Positions 7,510 through 16,354 of a stretch of DNA of 64,000 bases are shown in pieces (the stretch's first letter is position 1; each line of letters starts with the position of its first letter). Source of the DNA: CAZOZZ01 sp965262425 (GTDB taxonomy: Bacteria; Acidobacteriota; Terriglobia; 20CM-2-55-15); the NCBI GenBank assembly GCA_965262425.1, contig OZ253536.1, positions 434,001-498,000 of the forward strand, given 5' to 3'. The notes under the pieces are model-generated. The model did not search any database. It was given only the letters and a program-made list of their open reading frames with translations, and was not told the DNA's origin. A program made the position numbers and the translations under genes.

Positions 7510-10205
7510 TGGATGAACGTATTTACCTGTTGCTCCTGAGGGTCTATCCCCGCGCGTTTCGGGAGCTTTTCGGACCGCGGCTGCTGGAGTTGTTCTGTTA
7601 CCGCAGGGAACAGTCGCGGGTGCAGGGCGGGGCTTTCTGGCGCACCCGGTTCTGGTGGTTCATCACGTCGGATTTGATGCGGTCCGCCTGGGCGGAGCGA
7701 TTGGGGCGGGACTCTCTCGAAACTCGATCGGTCGGAGAGGAGAGTCGGGGAGGTAGCAGGATGGAAGGTTGGATAAGGGATCTGGCGTATTCGGTTCGAA
7801 GACTGGTTCGCAGTCCCGTTTTCAGTCTCTCGGTGGTCACGATCCTGTCCGTGGGGATCGGACTGAACACGGCCGCTTTCAGCATCGTGAACGCGGTGCT
7901 GTTCCAGCCGCCGCCCTTTAAGGACCACGACCGCCTGGTCGAGATCCTGCAGGAAACCGACGGCGGTTCCGCGAACTCCACGTCGTATCCGGCCTTTCTC
8001 GACATCATCGAATATGACGGTCTATTTGCCGAGGTGGGTGCCCGCTCCTTCGCCGGTGGTTACCTGGACACAGAGAACGGCGAACTGGTCTCGGTGTCGA
8101 TCGAATATGCCACATCCGGCTACCTTCCGGCGCTCGGGTTGACCCCCGTCCTTGGTAGATGGTTCGAGCCGGTCGAGGATCGTCTCGAGGGACCACCGGT
8201 TGCGGTGATCACGCACCGATTCTGGCAAAATGCTTTCGGGAGCGATCCTTCCGTGTTGGGTCGCACCATCCGGCTGAACGACGCGGGGGTCACGGTCGTG
8301 GGAATCGGCCCGCCGGAGTTCAACGGCGGCCTGGGAGTCGCCACCGGCAGTTTCTGGCTGTCCATCTCTGCCATGGATGACACGAACGGGCGGTTTCAAT
8401 CTCTCGAACGGCGGCAGGATCACCCCTTGAGGGTCGTGGCTCGTATGGCGCCCGGAGTCACGGTTGGGGCGGCGCAGTCCGCGATGGACCAACTGGCTGC
8501 CCGACTGGTTCGCGAGTACCCTGACGCCAACCGCATCCGGGGCCGTGACCGTGGTATCCACGTTCTTCCCATCCACCGTGCGGGAGCCGAAAATCGTGGC
8601 TCCTTCGTTCCCATCGTGATTCTTCTGATGGGCGTCGTTGGCCTCGTGCTGCTGGTGGCTTCGGTAAATCTTGCGAACCTCATGCTGGTTCGGGGGCTCG
8701 GCCGGGGACGTGAGATCGGAGTACGCCGGGCTCTGGGCGGGAGCCGATCGAGCTTGATACGGGTGATCTTCGGCGAGACGGCCGTGCTCGCCGGGGTGGG
8801 CGCGGCCCTGGGGCTGTTACTGACCTACGGGCTGACGACCTGGCTTGGAAAACTCGAACTGGCTGTCGTCGGCCCGACCAGCCTCGACATCCGACTGGAT
8901 TGGAAGGTCTTCGCTTTCGCGTCGATCATGGCTGTGGGGGCGAGTCTCGTAGCTGGGTTGGTTCCGGCGCTGCGAATCACCTCCGCCCCTCTGGCTTCAA
9001 TAATGCGCGACGCGCAGCGCTCCCGATCCGGGAGGAGGTCCGGCCTGGCTGGTTTGCTGATCAGCACTCAGGTGGCGAGTTCGCTCATACTGCTGGTCGC
9101 CGCCGGGCTCTTTATCGACGGCTCTATCCGTGCCGCCTCTGCCGATCCCGGCTTCAATCCAGAGAATCTGGCGATCATCCAGATAGACTTGAACTCGCTG
9201 GACCTTCCAGCCGACGGAGTGCGCGCCGCATACGATGCCGTCGAGGAGCGGATCGAAGGACTCCCGGGCGTTCGCGGCGCAAGCTTCACGAGGAACCTGC
9301 CCGCAACCCCCGGCGGAACCACAACGTTACTGGTGGGTGATCTGGCGGATGGGGGCCGTCGGCCGGTCGAGGTTGCCTGGAACCTGGTTGGCGGCGACTT
9401 CTTCGCACTGATGGAGATTCCGCTCCTCTCCGGGCGGCTCTTTGATCGAAGCGACGGAGCCGGGGCTCCGCAGAGAGTCGTGGTCAGCCGGGCGATGGCA
9501 GAGGTTTTCTGGGGTCGCAGCGATGTTGTTGGCGAGGTGTATTACGCGGAGAACGCACCCGAGGTGGCGATCGAAGTCATTGGAGTGGTAGGGGCGACCA
9601 AGGTGACCTCTCTGGACGAAGCCCCCACCCCGCTGGTCTATTTCAATGGACAGCAATCCGCTGTCGGGAGAACGAATCTTCTCATCCGAACCGCCGGTCC
9701 CCCGCGCGCTCTCCTGTCGCTGGTGCGGCAGGGAGTCCGAGAGGTCGATCCTCGCATCCAGATCCTGACCGCTACGACCATGGATTCGTACTTGTCGGGC
9801 ACTCTCGGACGTCAGCGACTCGTGGCCCGGGTGCTCCTGGTCATCGGCGCGTTCGCGCTCGGCCTGGCGTCGCTCGGGATCTATGCGGTGGTTGCGTTCA
9901 AGGTTTCCGAACGAGTCAACGAAGTGGGCATTCGGATGGCGTTGGGTGCGGGGCGCTCCTCGGTCGTGCGTCTCTTCATCAAAGAGACGGCGGCCGTTGT
10001 TGGACTCGGCGGTCTGGTGGGCGTCGGCCTGGCCATTCCGCTGGCGCGCCTCATCGGCGGAGCCTTCTTCGGTACCCCGGGCCTTCTGGGTCCCGTGGTC
10101 CTGGCGAGCCTCATCACCCTGGCACTGGCAGCGCTGCTTGCCACCGGTATTCCGGCGTGCAGGGCTGCGTACCTCGATCCGGCCGAGACGTTGCGGCAGG
10201 ACTAG
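7509..10205 (+). CDS. ADOP-type permease (MacB/FtsX duplicated ABC permease)
   Basis: 898 residues. Residues 1-65 are the acidobacterial permease-prefix helix pair (YLLLLRVYPRAFRELFG). A membrane anchor (about 100-125) then leads to a MacB-like periplasmic domain and three helices with the FtsX motif GREIGVRRALGGSR (about 398-411). A second anchor (about 510-540), second periplasmic domain and second FtsX unit (VNEVGIRMALGAGRSS, about 803-818) follow. No ATPase gene is adjacent, as expected for these orphan permeases. The class probably drives export or lipoprotein/lipid handling with a remote ATPase; the substrate is unknown. Confidence 0.93.
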   Translation: MDERIYLLLLRVYPRAFRELFGPRLLELFCYRREQSRVQGGAFWRTRFWWFITSDLMRSAWAERLGRDSLETRSVGEESRGGSRMEGWIRDLAYSVRRLVRSPVFSLSVVTILSVGIGLNTAAFSIVNAVLFQPPPFKDHDRLVEILQETDGGSANSTSYPAFLDIIEYDGLFAEVGARSFAGGYLDTENGELVSVSIEYATSGYLPALGLTPVLGRWFEPVEDRLEGPPVAVITHRFWQNAFGSDPSVLGRTIRLNDAGVTVVGIGPPEFNGGLGVATGSFWLSISAMDDTNGRFQSLERRQDHPLRVVARMAPGVTVGAAQSAMDQLAARLVREYPDANRIRGRDRGIHVLPIHRAGAENRGSFVPIVILLMGVVGLVLLVASVNLANLMLVRGLGRGREIGVRRALGGSRSSLIRVIFGETAVLAGVGAALGLLLTYGLTTWLGKLELAVVGPTSLDIRLDWKVFAFASIMAVGASLVAGLVPALRITSAPLASIMRDAQRSRSGRRSGLAGLLISTQVASSLILLVAAGLFIDGSIRAASADPGFNPENLAIIQIDLNSLDLPADGVRAAYDAVEERIEGLPGVRGASFTRNLPATPGGTTTLLVGDLADGGRRPVEVAWNLVGGDFFALMEIPLLSGRLFDRSDGAGAPQRVVVSRAMAEVFWGRSDVVGEVYYAENAPEVAIEVIGVVGATKVTSLDEAPTPLVYFNGQQSAVGRTNLLIRTAGPPRALLSLVRQGVREVDPRIQILTATTMDSYLSGTLGRQRLVARVLLVIGAFALGLASLGIYAVVAFKVSERVNEVGIRMALGAGRSSVVRLFIKETAAVVGLGGLVGVGLAIPLARLIGGAFFGTPGLLGPVVLASLITLALAALLATGIPACRAAYLDPAETLRQD

Positions 10206-10216
10206 TCTGGCAGCTC

Positions 10217-11047
10217 CTAACGATCGCAACTCGACGAAACCATGTCCATGCCCGTTACGCTGATGCGATCGCCGTTCGGCCGACGGATCAGGGCGCCTCG
10301 CGCGAGCATCTTCTCGCCCTCGTGTGCTGCGGGGTCGAAATCACCGAGCATGAAAAAATTTGTCAGTTGAAAAGTGAGCGTTCCCAGTGGCTCGGTCGCG
10401 GCCAGCTCCAGTTTCTCACGGGTTGGTTTCTGTTCCGGGTCCGGGTCCCTGTCACGGATGGGTCGGCCCGATCTGGTGAGCGTCCAGTCGCCGCCTGCCC
10501 GTGTCATGCAACCGACGGCCTGAACCAGCGAATTGCCCGGTAGCGGTTTCGGCCCATCTTTCCCTTCGATCCAGACGGTTCGGGCCGAACCGACGGTCAG
10601 TTCGATCTCTCCGGAAGGGAAGCCATTTTCCTTCAAGAGGTGCGCTACGACGAGGATGTACTCGGGGTCGTCCAATGACGGCTGGAGAAGCGGCATGCTG
10701 GATCGAATCTTGTTGTACAAGCTTCCCACATGGTCCTCCCGCCAGTTCTCGAAGAACTTCTCCCCTTTGAGGGGCGGTCCCTGGAACTCGGCGTCGCCCG
10801 CAATGACCTCTCCGTGGCAGGCGTCGCACCTCGCCTGGAACACTGCCTGACCGGCCGCCGCCTGGGCATCTGTATAGACGCCGTCCCACACCTTTCGAAG
10901 TTCCGTGCCGGCTTCCTGCATCGCACGGGCCGGCTCGGTGGTGCCCCTGGAAATCGAGGTTCGCGCTCCGACAAGCAAGAGCGTTACAACAAAAAAATAC
11001 CCGAGTTGCCGGTGCACTGCCTTCGACCTGGGATCGTACGTCGGCAT
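10217..11047 (-). CDS. Exported monoheme c-type cytochrome domain protein
   Basis: 276 residues. Membrane/signal segment at about 15-30. One haem-binding motif CDACH (74-78) and a probable distal ligand Met118 in SSMP define a class I cytochrome c of about 80 residues. The remaining 140 residues have no recognised domain (VRTVWIEGKDGPKPLPGNSLVQAVGCM suggests a beta-rich domain found behind cytochromes in acidobacterial alcohol-dehydrogenase clusters). It probably passes electrons in the periplasm. Its 3' end lies 11 bp from the convergent ADOP permease. Confidence 0.85.
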   Translation of the reverse strand: MPTYDPRSKAVHRQLGYFFVVTLLLVGARTSISRGTTEPARAMQEAGTELRKVWDGVYTDAQAAAGQAVFQARCDACHGEVIAGDAEFQGPPLKGEKFFENWREDHVGSLYNKIRSSMPLLQPSLDDPEYILVVAHLLKENGFPSGEIELTVGSARTVWIEGKDGPKPLPGNSLVQAVGCMTRAGGDWTLTRSGRPIRDRDPDPEQKPTREKLELAATEPLGTLTFQLTNFFMLGDFDPAAHEGEKMLARGALIRRPNGDRISVTGMDMVSSSCDR

Positions 11048-11398
11048 CAGTCTCCTCCTGGGATCTCGTCAAACATGGGAACGTGACATAGATAGTACGA
11101 AACAGCCCGGGTCAGGTCAATTTGATCGCGCCCTGGGTTCGCTTCGGTGGATCCGCTTGCGGCGCTCAACGAGGAGTCGGGGCGATCCACTTCCGGGCGG
11201 GATCCCGGCCCGTCCGACTTGGAATACATTCGATATACAACAGTTACTTGACCCCGCCACCGCCCTCCATTAACCTCAGGCAGTCATTCGCGGTTCGTGA
11301 CTGTGGGGACTTGCACACTTGGTCCGACGATTGGCCGTAAGACGGTCCAAACGCAACACGAAAGATACGATCAGAGCCTCTTCAAGGAGAAGATTGTC
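11048..11398. other. Divergent intergenic region, cytochrome / TonB receptor
   Basis: About 350 bp without a gene. It contains the minus-strand promoter at 11092-11120 and a weaker plus-strand candidate TTGACC (11248-11253), 17 bp, TAACCT (11271-11276) for the receptor gene. Nothing else stands out. Confidence 0.5.
11092..11120 (-). promoter_or_regulatory. Sigma-70 type promoter of the cytochrome gene
   Basis: On the minus strand TTGACC (11120-11115), 17-bp spacer, TACTAT (11097-11092), about 45 bp upstream of the cytochrome start codon. Confidence 0.6.
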
Positions 11399-14278
11399 TT
11401 GAATCTCGTCCTCGTCTTGATCTCTCTTCCTGCCCTCTTGCTCGCCCAGGCGAACTTGGCGCCAGCCACTCAGGCGAACCAGATTCTCGAAGACATCCGG
11501 GGCGTTCTTGCGGATACGGAAGAGCCGCTCACCGGGGGCCAGGAGGAGGCGCTTCGATCGATCGTCGCCGAAGCGACGTCTGGCGAAAGTCAGGTGGGCG
11601 CCGTCGTCGCCGAACAGGTACGGAGCCAGGCAGGCGACATCCTGACACCGGCGCAGACGAGAGCGTTGTCACGCGCCCAGACCGCGCGAAAGCTTCTCGA
11701 CGACGGTGTCGACGGTTTGCGGCAGGTGCTGGCTACAGCCGGTGCGCCGCCGTTGACGTTCGACCAGGAAACCCAGGTGCAGTCGGTTTATAACGACCAT
11801 GTTCTAGCGCTCGATGGCATGCTCGAAGCCAACGGGGGGAGCACCGAAGCAATCGAACGCGACATTCGGACGCTAGAAGACCAACTCCTGCTGGCGGCGT
11901 TGAAGTTTCTGAATCCGGCCCAGCGGACCGCGCTAACCGGATCTCTGTCCGCGGCCGACTTCGCGGAACTGAACAGCGACCTGCCCGAGGACGAGGACGA
12001 GCTGAGAGAGTACCTGAGCGACCTGCGCAGTCCTGCGACCAGTGGCGGCGGTGGTGGCCGTGCCGGCCGCGGCGGTCGTGGTGGCGGTGGCGGCGGGGTC
12101 GTCATCGACGGCTTCGGCGGTGGCCGTATGCCGAACCGCGACGAGATCCAGGAGATCCGTATCAACGAAAATTCGTTTACGGCCGAACAGAGTAACCAGA
12201 GCCGGGGACGTACCGAAATCATCACGCGTGGCGGCACAGGCCGGTTCAACGGCGACACCACGTTCAACTTCGCCGACGAGTCGCTCGATGCGCGGAACAC
12301 ATTTGCGTCGTTCCGGCCGCCCTATCAGCAGCGGAACTTTTCGACGAATGTCAGCGGCCCCCTGATCCGGAACCGGCTGACCCTCACGTTCAGCCTCAAG
12401 AACAACACGAACGAAGACGGCGAGACGCTCCGGGCGTTCACGCCAAACGGTCTGATCGACGATGCCATCGTCAAACCCAGGGTCGAACGCGGGTTTACTC
12501 TGCGTGCCACGGCGCAGCTATCCGAAAACCACGTCGTCAACGCGAGCTATACGTACGGGACCGTCAAGAGCACGAATGCCGGTGTCGGAGGCTTCGGTCT
12601 GCCCGAGCAGGCCTACAACACCGACAACGACGATTTCAACTTCCAGATCAAGGAGACCGCGGTTCTTTCGAACCGGTTCAACCACGAAGTCCAGTTTCGG
12701 GTCGGCGGGCTGGCTCGTGTCTTCAAGCCTGTCAATTCCGGCGTACACATCATCGTTGCCGACGCGTTCAAAGGCGGTGGCGCGATCTTGAATGGTGAAA
12801 GCGACATCCGTAACTATGAATTCAGTAATCTGCTGATGTACTCGGGACAATCGATGTCTCTACGGGCCGGTTTCCAGGGCCGCATAGAACGTGAGGATGT
12901 GCAATCGCGGTCCAACTACAATGGTACGTTCACTTTTTCCAGGCTGGATTGCCAGTCGCCCGACGAAGTCGAACCCGGTGAAGACCCCTGCGAGGGCGCC
13001 TTCTCCGCCGGCCGGCCGATTCGCTATACGGTCAAGCAGGGCGATCCGCAGTTGAACGTCAGTAAGTTTGAGAGTTCCGTTTTCCTCCAGACCGATTTTC
13101 GGCTGAGTCAGAGATTGACGACCAGCCTGGGAGTGCGTTACGAAACCCAGACGCATGTGAACGACTACAATAATTTCGCTCCGCGTCTGGGTTTTGCTTA
13201 TTTACTGGGTTCGTCGACAGTCCTGCGTGGAGGCAGCGGCATCTTCCACGACCGTCTCAACCTGCGGGACTACCGGCAGTTGGTCCAGTTTGACGGAACC
13301 GGTCAGGAAGAGCTCATCATTCGGAATCCGACGTACCCGAATCCCTTCCTTGGTGAATCCGAGGCCGAGATCCGCGGACAGACCTCCGCAATCCGGAGTG
13401 CGGCGGACGACCTGTCGAGTCCCTATTCGTGGATTTCCGAAGTGTCGATCGAGACCCAGCTTCCCGGCCGCGTGACGGTGACCGGTTCCTACAAGTTCGA
13501 CCGGGGTGTTCACCGGTTCCGCAGCCGGAACATCAACGGGCCTTTGGATATCACGTCTTCGGTGCCGCGGTCCTGTACCTCGGATCAGGACAGCACGACT
13601 TGCGTCCGACCCGACCCGACCCGGGGCAACCTCATCCTCCTCGAGTCCACCGGAACGTCGAGAAACCACAACTTCCGTCTCGGTTGGCGGAGGCGTTTCA
13701 GCTTCGTGAACATCAACGGCAGCTACACGCACAGCTCGAACTACAGCGACACTTTCGGAGGGACGTTCAGCCTCCCGGCCGACAACTATGATCTGGCTTC
13801 GGAGTGGGGCCGTTCCGGTGCACGGCGTCGGTTCAGCTCATCGTTCAACCTGAGGCTGCCCTGGAACATCAACGCCAACACCGGCATGTCGTGGAATAGC
13901 GGCAACCCGTACTCGCTACGCACGGGTAAGGACGACAATCGGGATACGAACACCAACGACCGACCGTCCGGAGTCCCCAGAAACTCGCTGACCGGCCCGG
14001 GCTTCTTCGAAATGAGCATGGACTTTTCCAAGTCCGTTCAGCTTCGTTCCGATCGCGTCGAGCTTGCCGAGGGCGCAACGACTGGTCCGGTAGCCGGCGG
14101 CGGCTATTACGGGCAGCGCACCGGAATCCGGATGACGATTTCCGCCCGGGCCCGGAACCTCCTGAACAATGTCAATTACCAGAGCTTCAGCGGCGTGATG
14201 ACCTCACCGTTTTTCGGCAAGCCGACACGGGCCCGGGACGGGCGGAGTATTAGCGCATCGATCCGTTTCAACTGGTAG
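11399..14278 (+). CDS. Oar-like TonB-dependent outer-membrane receptor with N-terminal LTxxQ helical domain
   Basis: 959 residues from TTG 11399, chosen for AAGGAGA 8 nt upstream and an immediate signal peptide (cleavage after LLLAQ); GTG 11297 would bury the signal. Residues 30-210 are helical with four LTxxQ-type motifs (44, 82, 119, 171), as in Spy/CpxP periplasmic chaperones. A Gly-rich linker (216-234) leads to a plug (EIRINENSF, TEIITRGGTGRFNGD) and a long 22-strand-type barrel ending SASIRFNW with a terminal aromatic residue. It probably imports a large or metal-bound ligand with TonB-ExbBD. The usual carboxypeptidase-like N-domain of Oar proteins is replaced. Confidence 0.88.
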   Translation: MNLVLVLISLPALLLAQANLAPATQANQILEDIRGVLADTEEPLTGGQEEALRSIVAEATSGESQVGAVVAEQVRSQAGDILTPAQTRALSRAQTARKLLDDGVDGLRQVLATAGAPPLTFDQETQVQSVYNDHVLALDGMLEANGGSTEAIERDIRTLEDQLLLAALKFLNPAQRTALTGSLSAADFAELNSDLPEDEDELREYLSDLRSPATSGGGGGRAGRGGRGGGGGGVVIDGFGGGRMPNRDEIQEIRINENSFTAEQSNQSRGRTEIITRGGTGRFNGDTTFNFADESLDARNTFASFRPPYQQRNFSTNVSGPLIRNRLTLTFSLKNNTNEDGETLRAFTPNGLIDDAIVKPRVERGFTLRATAQLSENHVVNASYTYGTVKSTNAGVGGFGLPEQAYNTDNDDFNFQIKETAVLSNRFNHEVQFRVGGLARVFKPVNSGVHIIVADAFKGGGAILNGESDIRNYEFSNLLMYSGQSMSLRAGFQGRIEREDVQSRSNYNGTFTFSRLDCQSPDEVEPGEDPCEGAFSAGRPIRYTVKQGDPQLNVSKFESSVFLQTDFRLSQRLTTSLGVRYETQTHVNDYNNFAPRLGFAYLLGSSTVLRGGSGIFHDRLNLRDYRQLVQFDGTGQEELIIRNPTYPNPFLGESEAEIRGQTSAIRSAADDLSSPYSWISEVSIETQLPGRVTVTGSYKFDRGVHRFRSRNINGPLDITSSVPRSCTSDQDSTTCVRPDPTRGNLILLESTGTSRNHNFRLGWRRRFSFVNINGSYTHSSNYSDTFGGTFSLPADNYDLASEWGRSGARRRFSSSFNLRLPWNINANTGMSWNSGNPYSLRTGKDDNRDTNTNDRPSGVPRNSLTGPGFFEMSMDFSKSVQLRSDRVELAEGATTGPVAGGGYYGQRTGIRMTISARARNLLNNVNYQSFSGVMTSPFFGKPTRARDGRSISASIRFNW

Positions 14279-15214
14279 TCAGTTACTCGGGACCTGGAAT
14301 TCCGCCATCGCCTTCTTGAACGCGGCAATCGTGATATCCGCCCGGTAGTCGGCCAGCTTCTTCCCGTTCGCGATGACTTGCTCGGTCGACTCCAGGTCCA
14401 CCCCGTAAATGGAGAATCTGCCGGCTTTCGTCCGTTCAGTTTCCCGAAGCAGTCTAGGATTGCTGACGGCAACCAACGACTCGTAGTGGTAATCGTCATG
14501 GATGTCCCATCGGGTCGCCGACTGCGTGTCCGGCATCTGGACGATACCGAGTTCCTCTTTCATGAAGTCGTAGCTCCACCTGTCTTCGGTGTAGTACTCG
14601 GTGATGAAGAAGACGCGTGCGGGTTCGCCTTTCCATTCCCGGTTGAGCTCGTCGGCAACTTGCTCCATGCCCCGCTGGTTTCCGCCGCTGTCGCCGACCA
14701 TCATGATGTTGGTGAAGCCCATCGATTTGAGGCTCCGCGTCATGTCGGTCAGTACCGCCCTGTAGGTCTCCTGGGTCAAGTAGACGCTACCGGGCACGAT
14801 ATTGGGGTTGTCGGGGTTGCCCGGTTCGAGCCTCACCAGCGGCGCGATCAGTGCGTTGCCGAGCTTTCTGGCGATCGCTTCGGTCGTCGTTTCCAGGACA
14901 TAGTTGTGTTTACCGGTCGAGGTATACGGGCCGTTCTTTTCGACTCCGCCGGTTCCGATGATGGCGGTTGTCTTGCCGGCCGCTATCGAATCCCGGACTT
15001 CCATCCAGGTCATTTCTTCGGTCCAGACTGTGTCCAGCATGTCGATCGGGCGTTCGCCGTCCGCTAACGCCTGAGCTGCCCGTCGCTCTGCCTGTTGCGC
15101 CTGTTGCTCAGGAGTCAGGGGTGGTCGGTTCCCGCGGCCGCGCTGGGAAATCGCAGGCGTCGAAACCAGGCATACCGCGATCAGCGAAAGGAAAAGCAAT
15201 CTTGTCAGCTTCAT
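14279..15214 (-). CDS. Exported creatininase-family protein with altered metal site
   Basis: 311 residues from ATG 15214, chosen for GGAGG 6 nt upstream and the signal peptide that follows (cleavage near AISQ, residue 24). After a Q/A-rich LTPEQQ helix the protein follows the creatininase fold: E92 keeps the first metal ligand, but the usual EQHGP reads EKNGP and the NGHGGN loop reads GDSGGN (about 174-179). Two histidine ligands are therefore absent and the amidohydrolase chemistry may be lost or changed. Its stop abuts the TonB receptor stop with no gap. Similar divergent secreted forms are common in Acidobacteriota (recollection). Confidence 0.82.
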   Translation of the reverse strand: MKLTRLLFLSLIAVCLVSTPAISQRGRGNRPPLTPEQQAQQAERRAAQALADGERPIDMLDTVWTEEMTWMEVRDSIAAGKTTAIIGTGGVEKNGPYTSTGKHNYVLETTTEAIARKLGNALIAPLVRLEPGNPDNPNIVPGSVYLTQETYRAVLTDMTRSLKSMGFTNIMMVGDSGGNQRGMEQVADELNREWKGEPARVFFITEYYTEDRWSYDFMKEELGIVQMPDTQSATRWDIHDDYHYESLVAVSNPRLLRETERTKAGRFSIYGVDLESTEQVIANGKKLADYRADITIAAFKKAMAEFQVPSN

Positions 15215-15279
15215 CGAATACCTCCAGGGAACGCCCATTCTAGACCGGTAAGGCCGCTACGCCAAGCAATCCGGCGTGC

Positions 15280-16182
15280 TCACTCCTGGCGTGTTTGGAG
15301 CAGGCTCTCGATCACCCGGGCTTGATCCTTCGAGACGATACAATACGGCACCACTCTGGGCGCACGGACCAGCCCGGCCGTGATGCTGTCTGAAAAGACC
15401 ACGTCGGCCCCCGACAGGTTCTTCGATTCTCCATCCACCAGGCAGTAGCTTTCCATTGTGTGACGGGTTCCGACGAAAGGCGCCAGAACACCCTGGGCCA
15501 GGATCAGGAAGTACGGGCTGATTGACGCCACAACGATCAGGGACGGTTGCTCGAGTGACTGAATCAGGCTGACGTGTTCGTCGGCGGTGTTCGGTTCGAG
15601 GGGAAACAGGGAACGGCCCGGGGGCAGGAGCTGCGCGAGATCCCAGACGACGCCGGGCATGCAGACGATCAGTGCTCCGATGGCCGTACCCCGGTTTGCG
15701 GAGAACTCTTCCAGGGGACATGTTTCCACGGGAAACCGAATCGCCCGGGAAAGTTCTTCCTGAATCAACCGGCCCATCGCCTCCTCGGGCGTCACGACCA
15801 GGACGTGATCCGGAGGTTCCGCCAGCAGGCGCTCGCGGACCCGGGCTGTCAGCTCTTCGAGAGAATACCCCTTCTCCCGAGCTTTCCGGATGGTGGCGTC
15901 GATCAAGTCGTCGAGATCCTCTTCGCGGGGTATCGGGCGCTCCTCGACCGACCGGACGACCATCCGCCGTCCCCGGTGCCGGGTGACCCAATGGCGATCG
16001 ACGAGTTCCTGGTAGGCCTGACTGACCGTGTTGGCGTGGATCTTGTGCCGCAGGGCGATCTGCCGAACACTGGGCAACTGCTCTCCCGGTTTAAGCGTCC
16101 CGGTGGCGATTTGAAAAACGACCTGCTCTACGATCTGGCGCCGGAGCGAAACATCACTGTTCTTGTCGATCGCAATAGCCAC
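15280..16182 (-). CDS. GntR-family (YtrA-like) transcriptional regulator
   Basis: 300 residues. N-terminal GntR winged helix at 10-80 (SLRRQIVEQVVFQIATGTLKPGEQLPSVRQIA, then HANTVSQAYQELVDRHWVTRHRGRRMVV). The C-terminal 200 residues form a long effector-like domain of unknown type with VLVVTPEEAMGRLIQEEL and a strand-rich core, not the FCD or UTRA fold. It is divergent from the acyltransferase-ligase gene, with a palindromic site between them, and is probably its regulator. Confidence 0.88.
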   Translation of the reverse strand: MAIAIDKNSDVSLRRQIVEQVVFQIATGTLKPGEQLPSVRQIALRHKIHANTVSQAYQELVDRHWVTRHRGRRMVVRSVEERPIPREEDLDDLIDATIRKAREKGYSLEELTARVRERLLAEPPDHVLVVTPEEAMGRLIQEELSRAIRFPVETCPLEEFSANRGTAIGALIVCMPGVVWDLAQLLPPGRSLFPLEPNTADEHVSLIQSLEQPSLIVVASISPYFLILAQGVLAPFVGTRHTMESYCLVDGESKNLSGADVVFSDSITAGLVRAPRVVPYCIVSKDQARVIESLLQTRQE

Positions 16183-16211
16183 GGCACTCCTCGTTTTAAC
16201 GATCCCTTTTC

Positions 16212-16229
16212 GTGGTAGATTCTACCCAC
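16212..16229. promoter_or_regulatory. Candidate GntR operator
   Basis: GTGGTAGA-T-TCTACCCAC, an imperfect 18-bp palindrome 30 bp upstream of the gntR start and about 125 bp upstream of the divergent lipid gene. A related half site, CACTACC, follows at 16229. Confidence 0.45.
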
Positions 16230-16354
16230 ACTACCAATGTGACACTCGAAAAACTGTACGCCTGCCGATTCCACCTCGGTCGCATAATCGCTACTTTGTG
16301 ACGAAGAGGTAGCAGTGTTGAACGAAACAGCACGCCTCCTGGAGGAAACGACCG

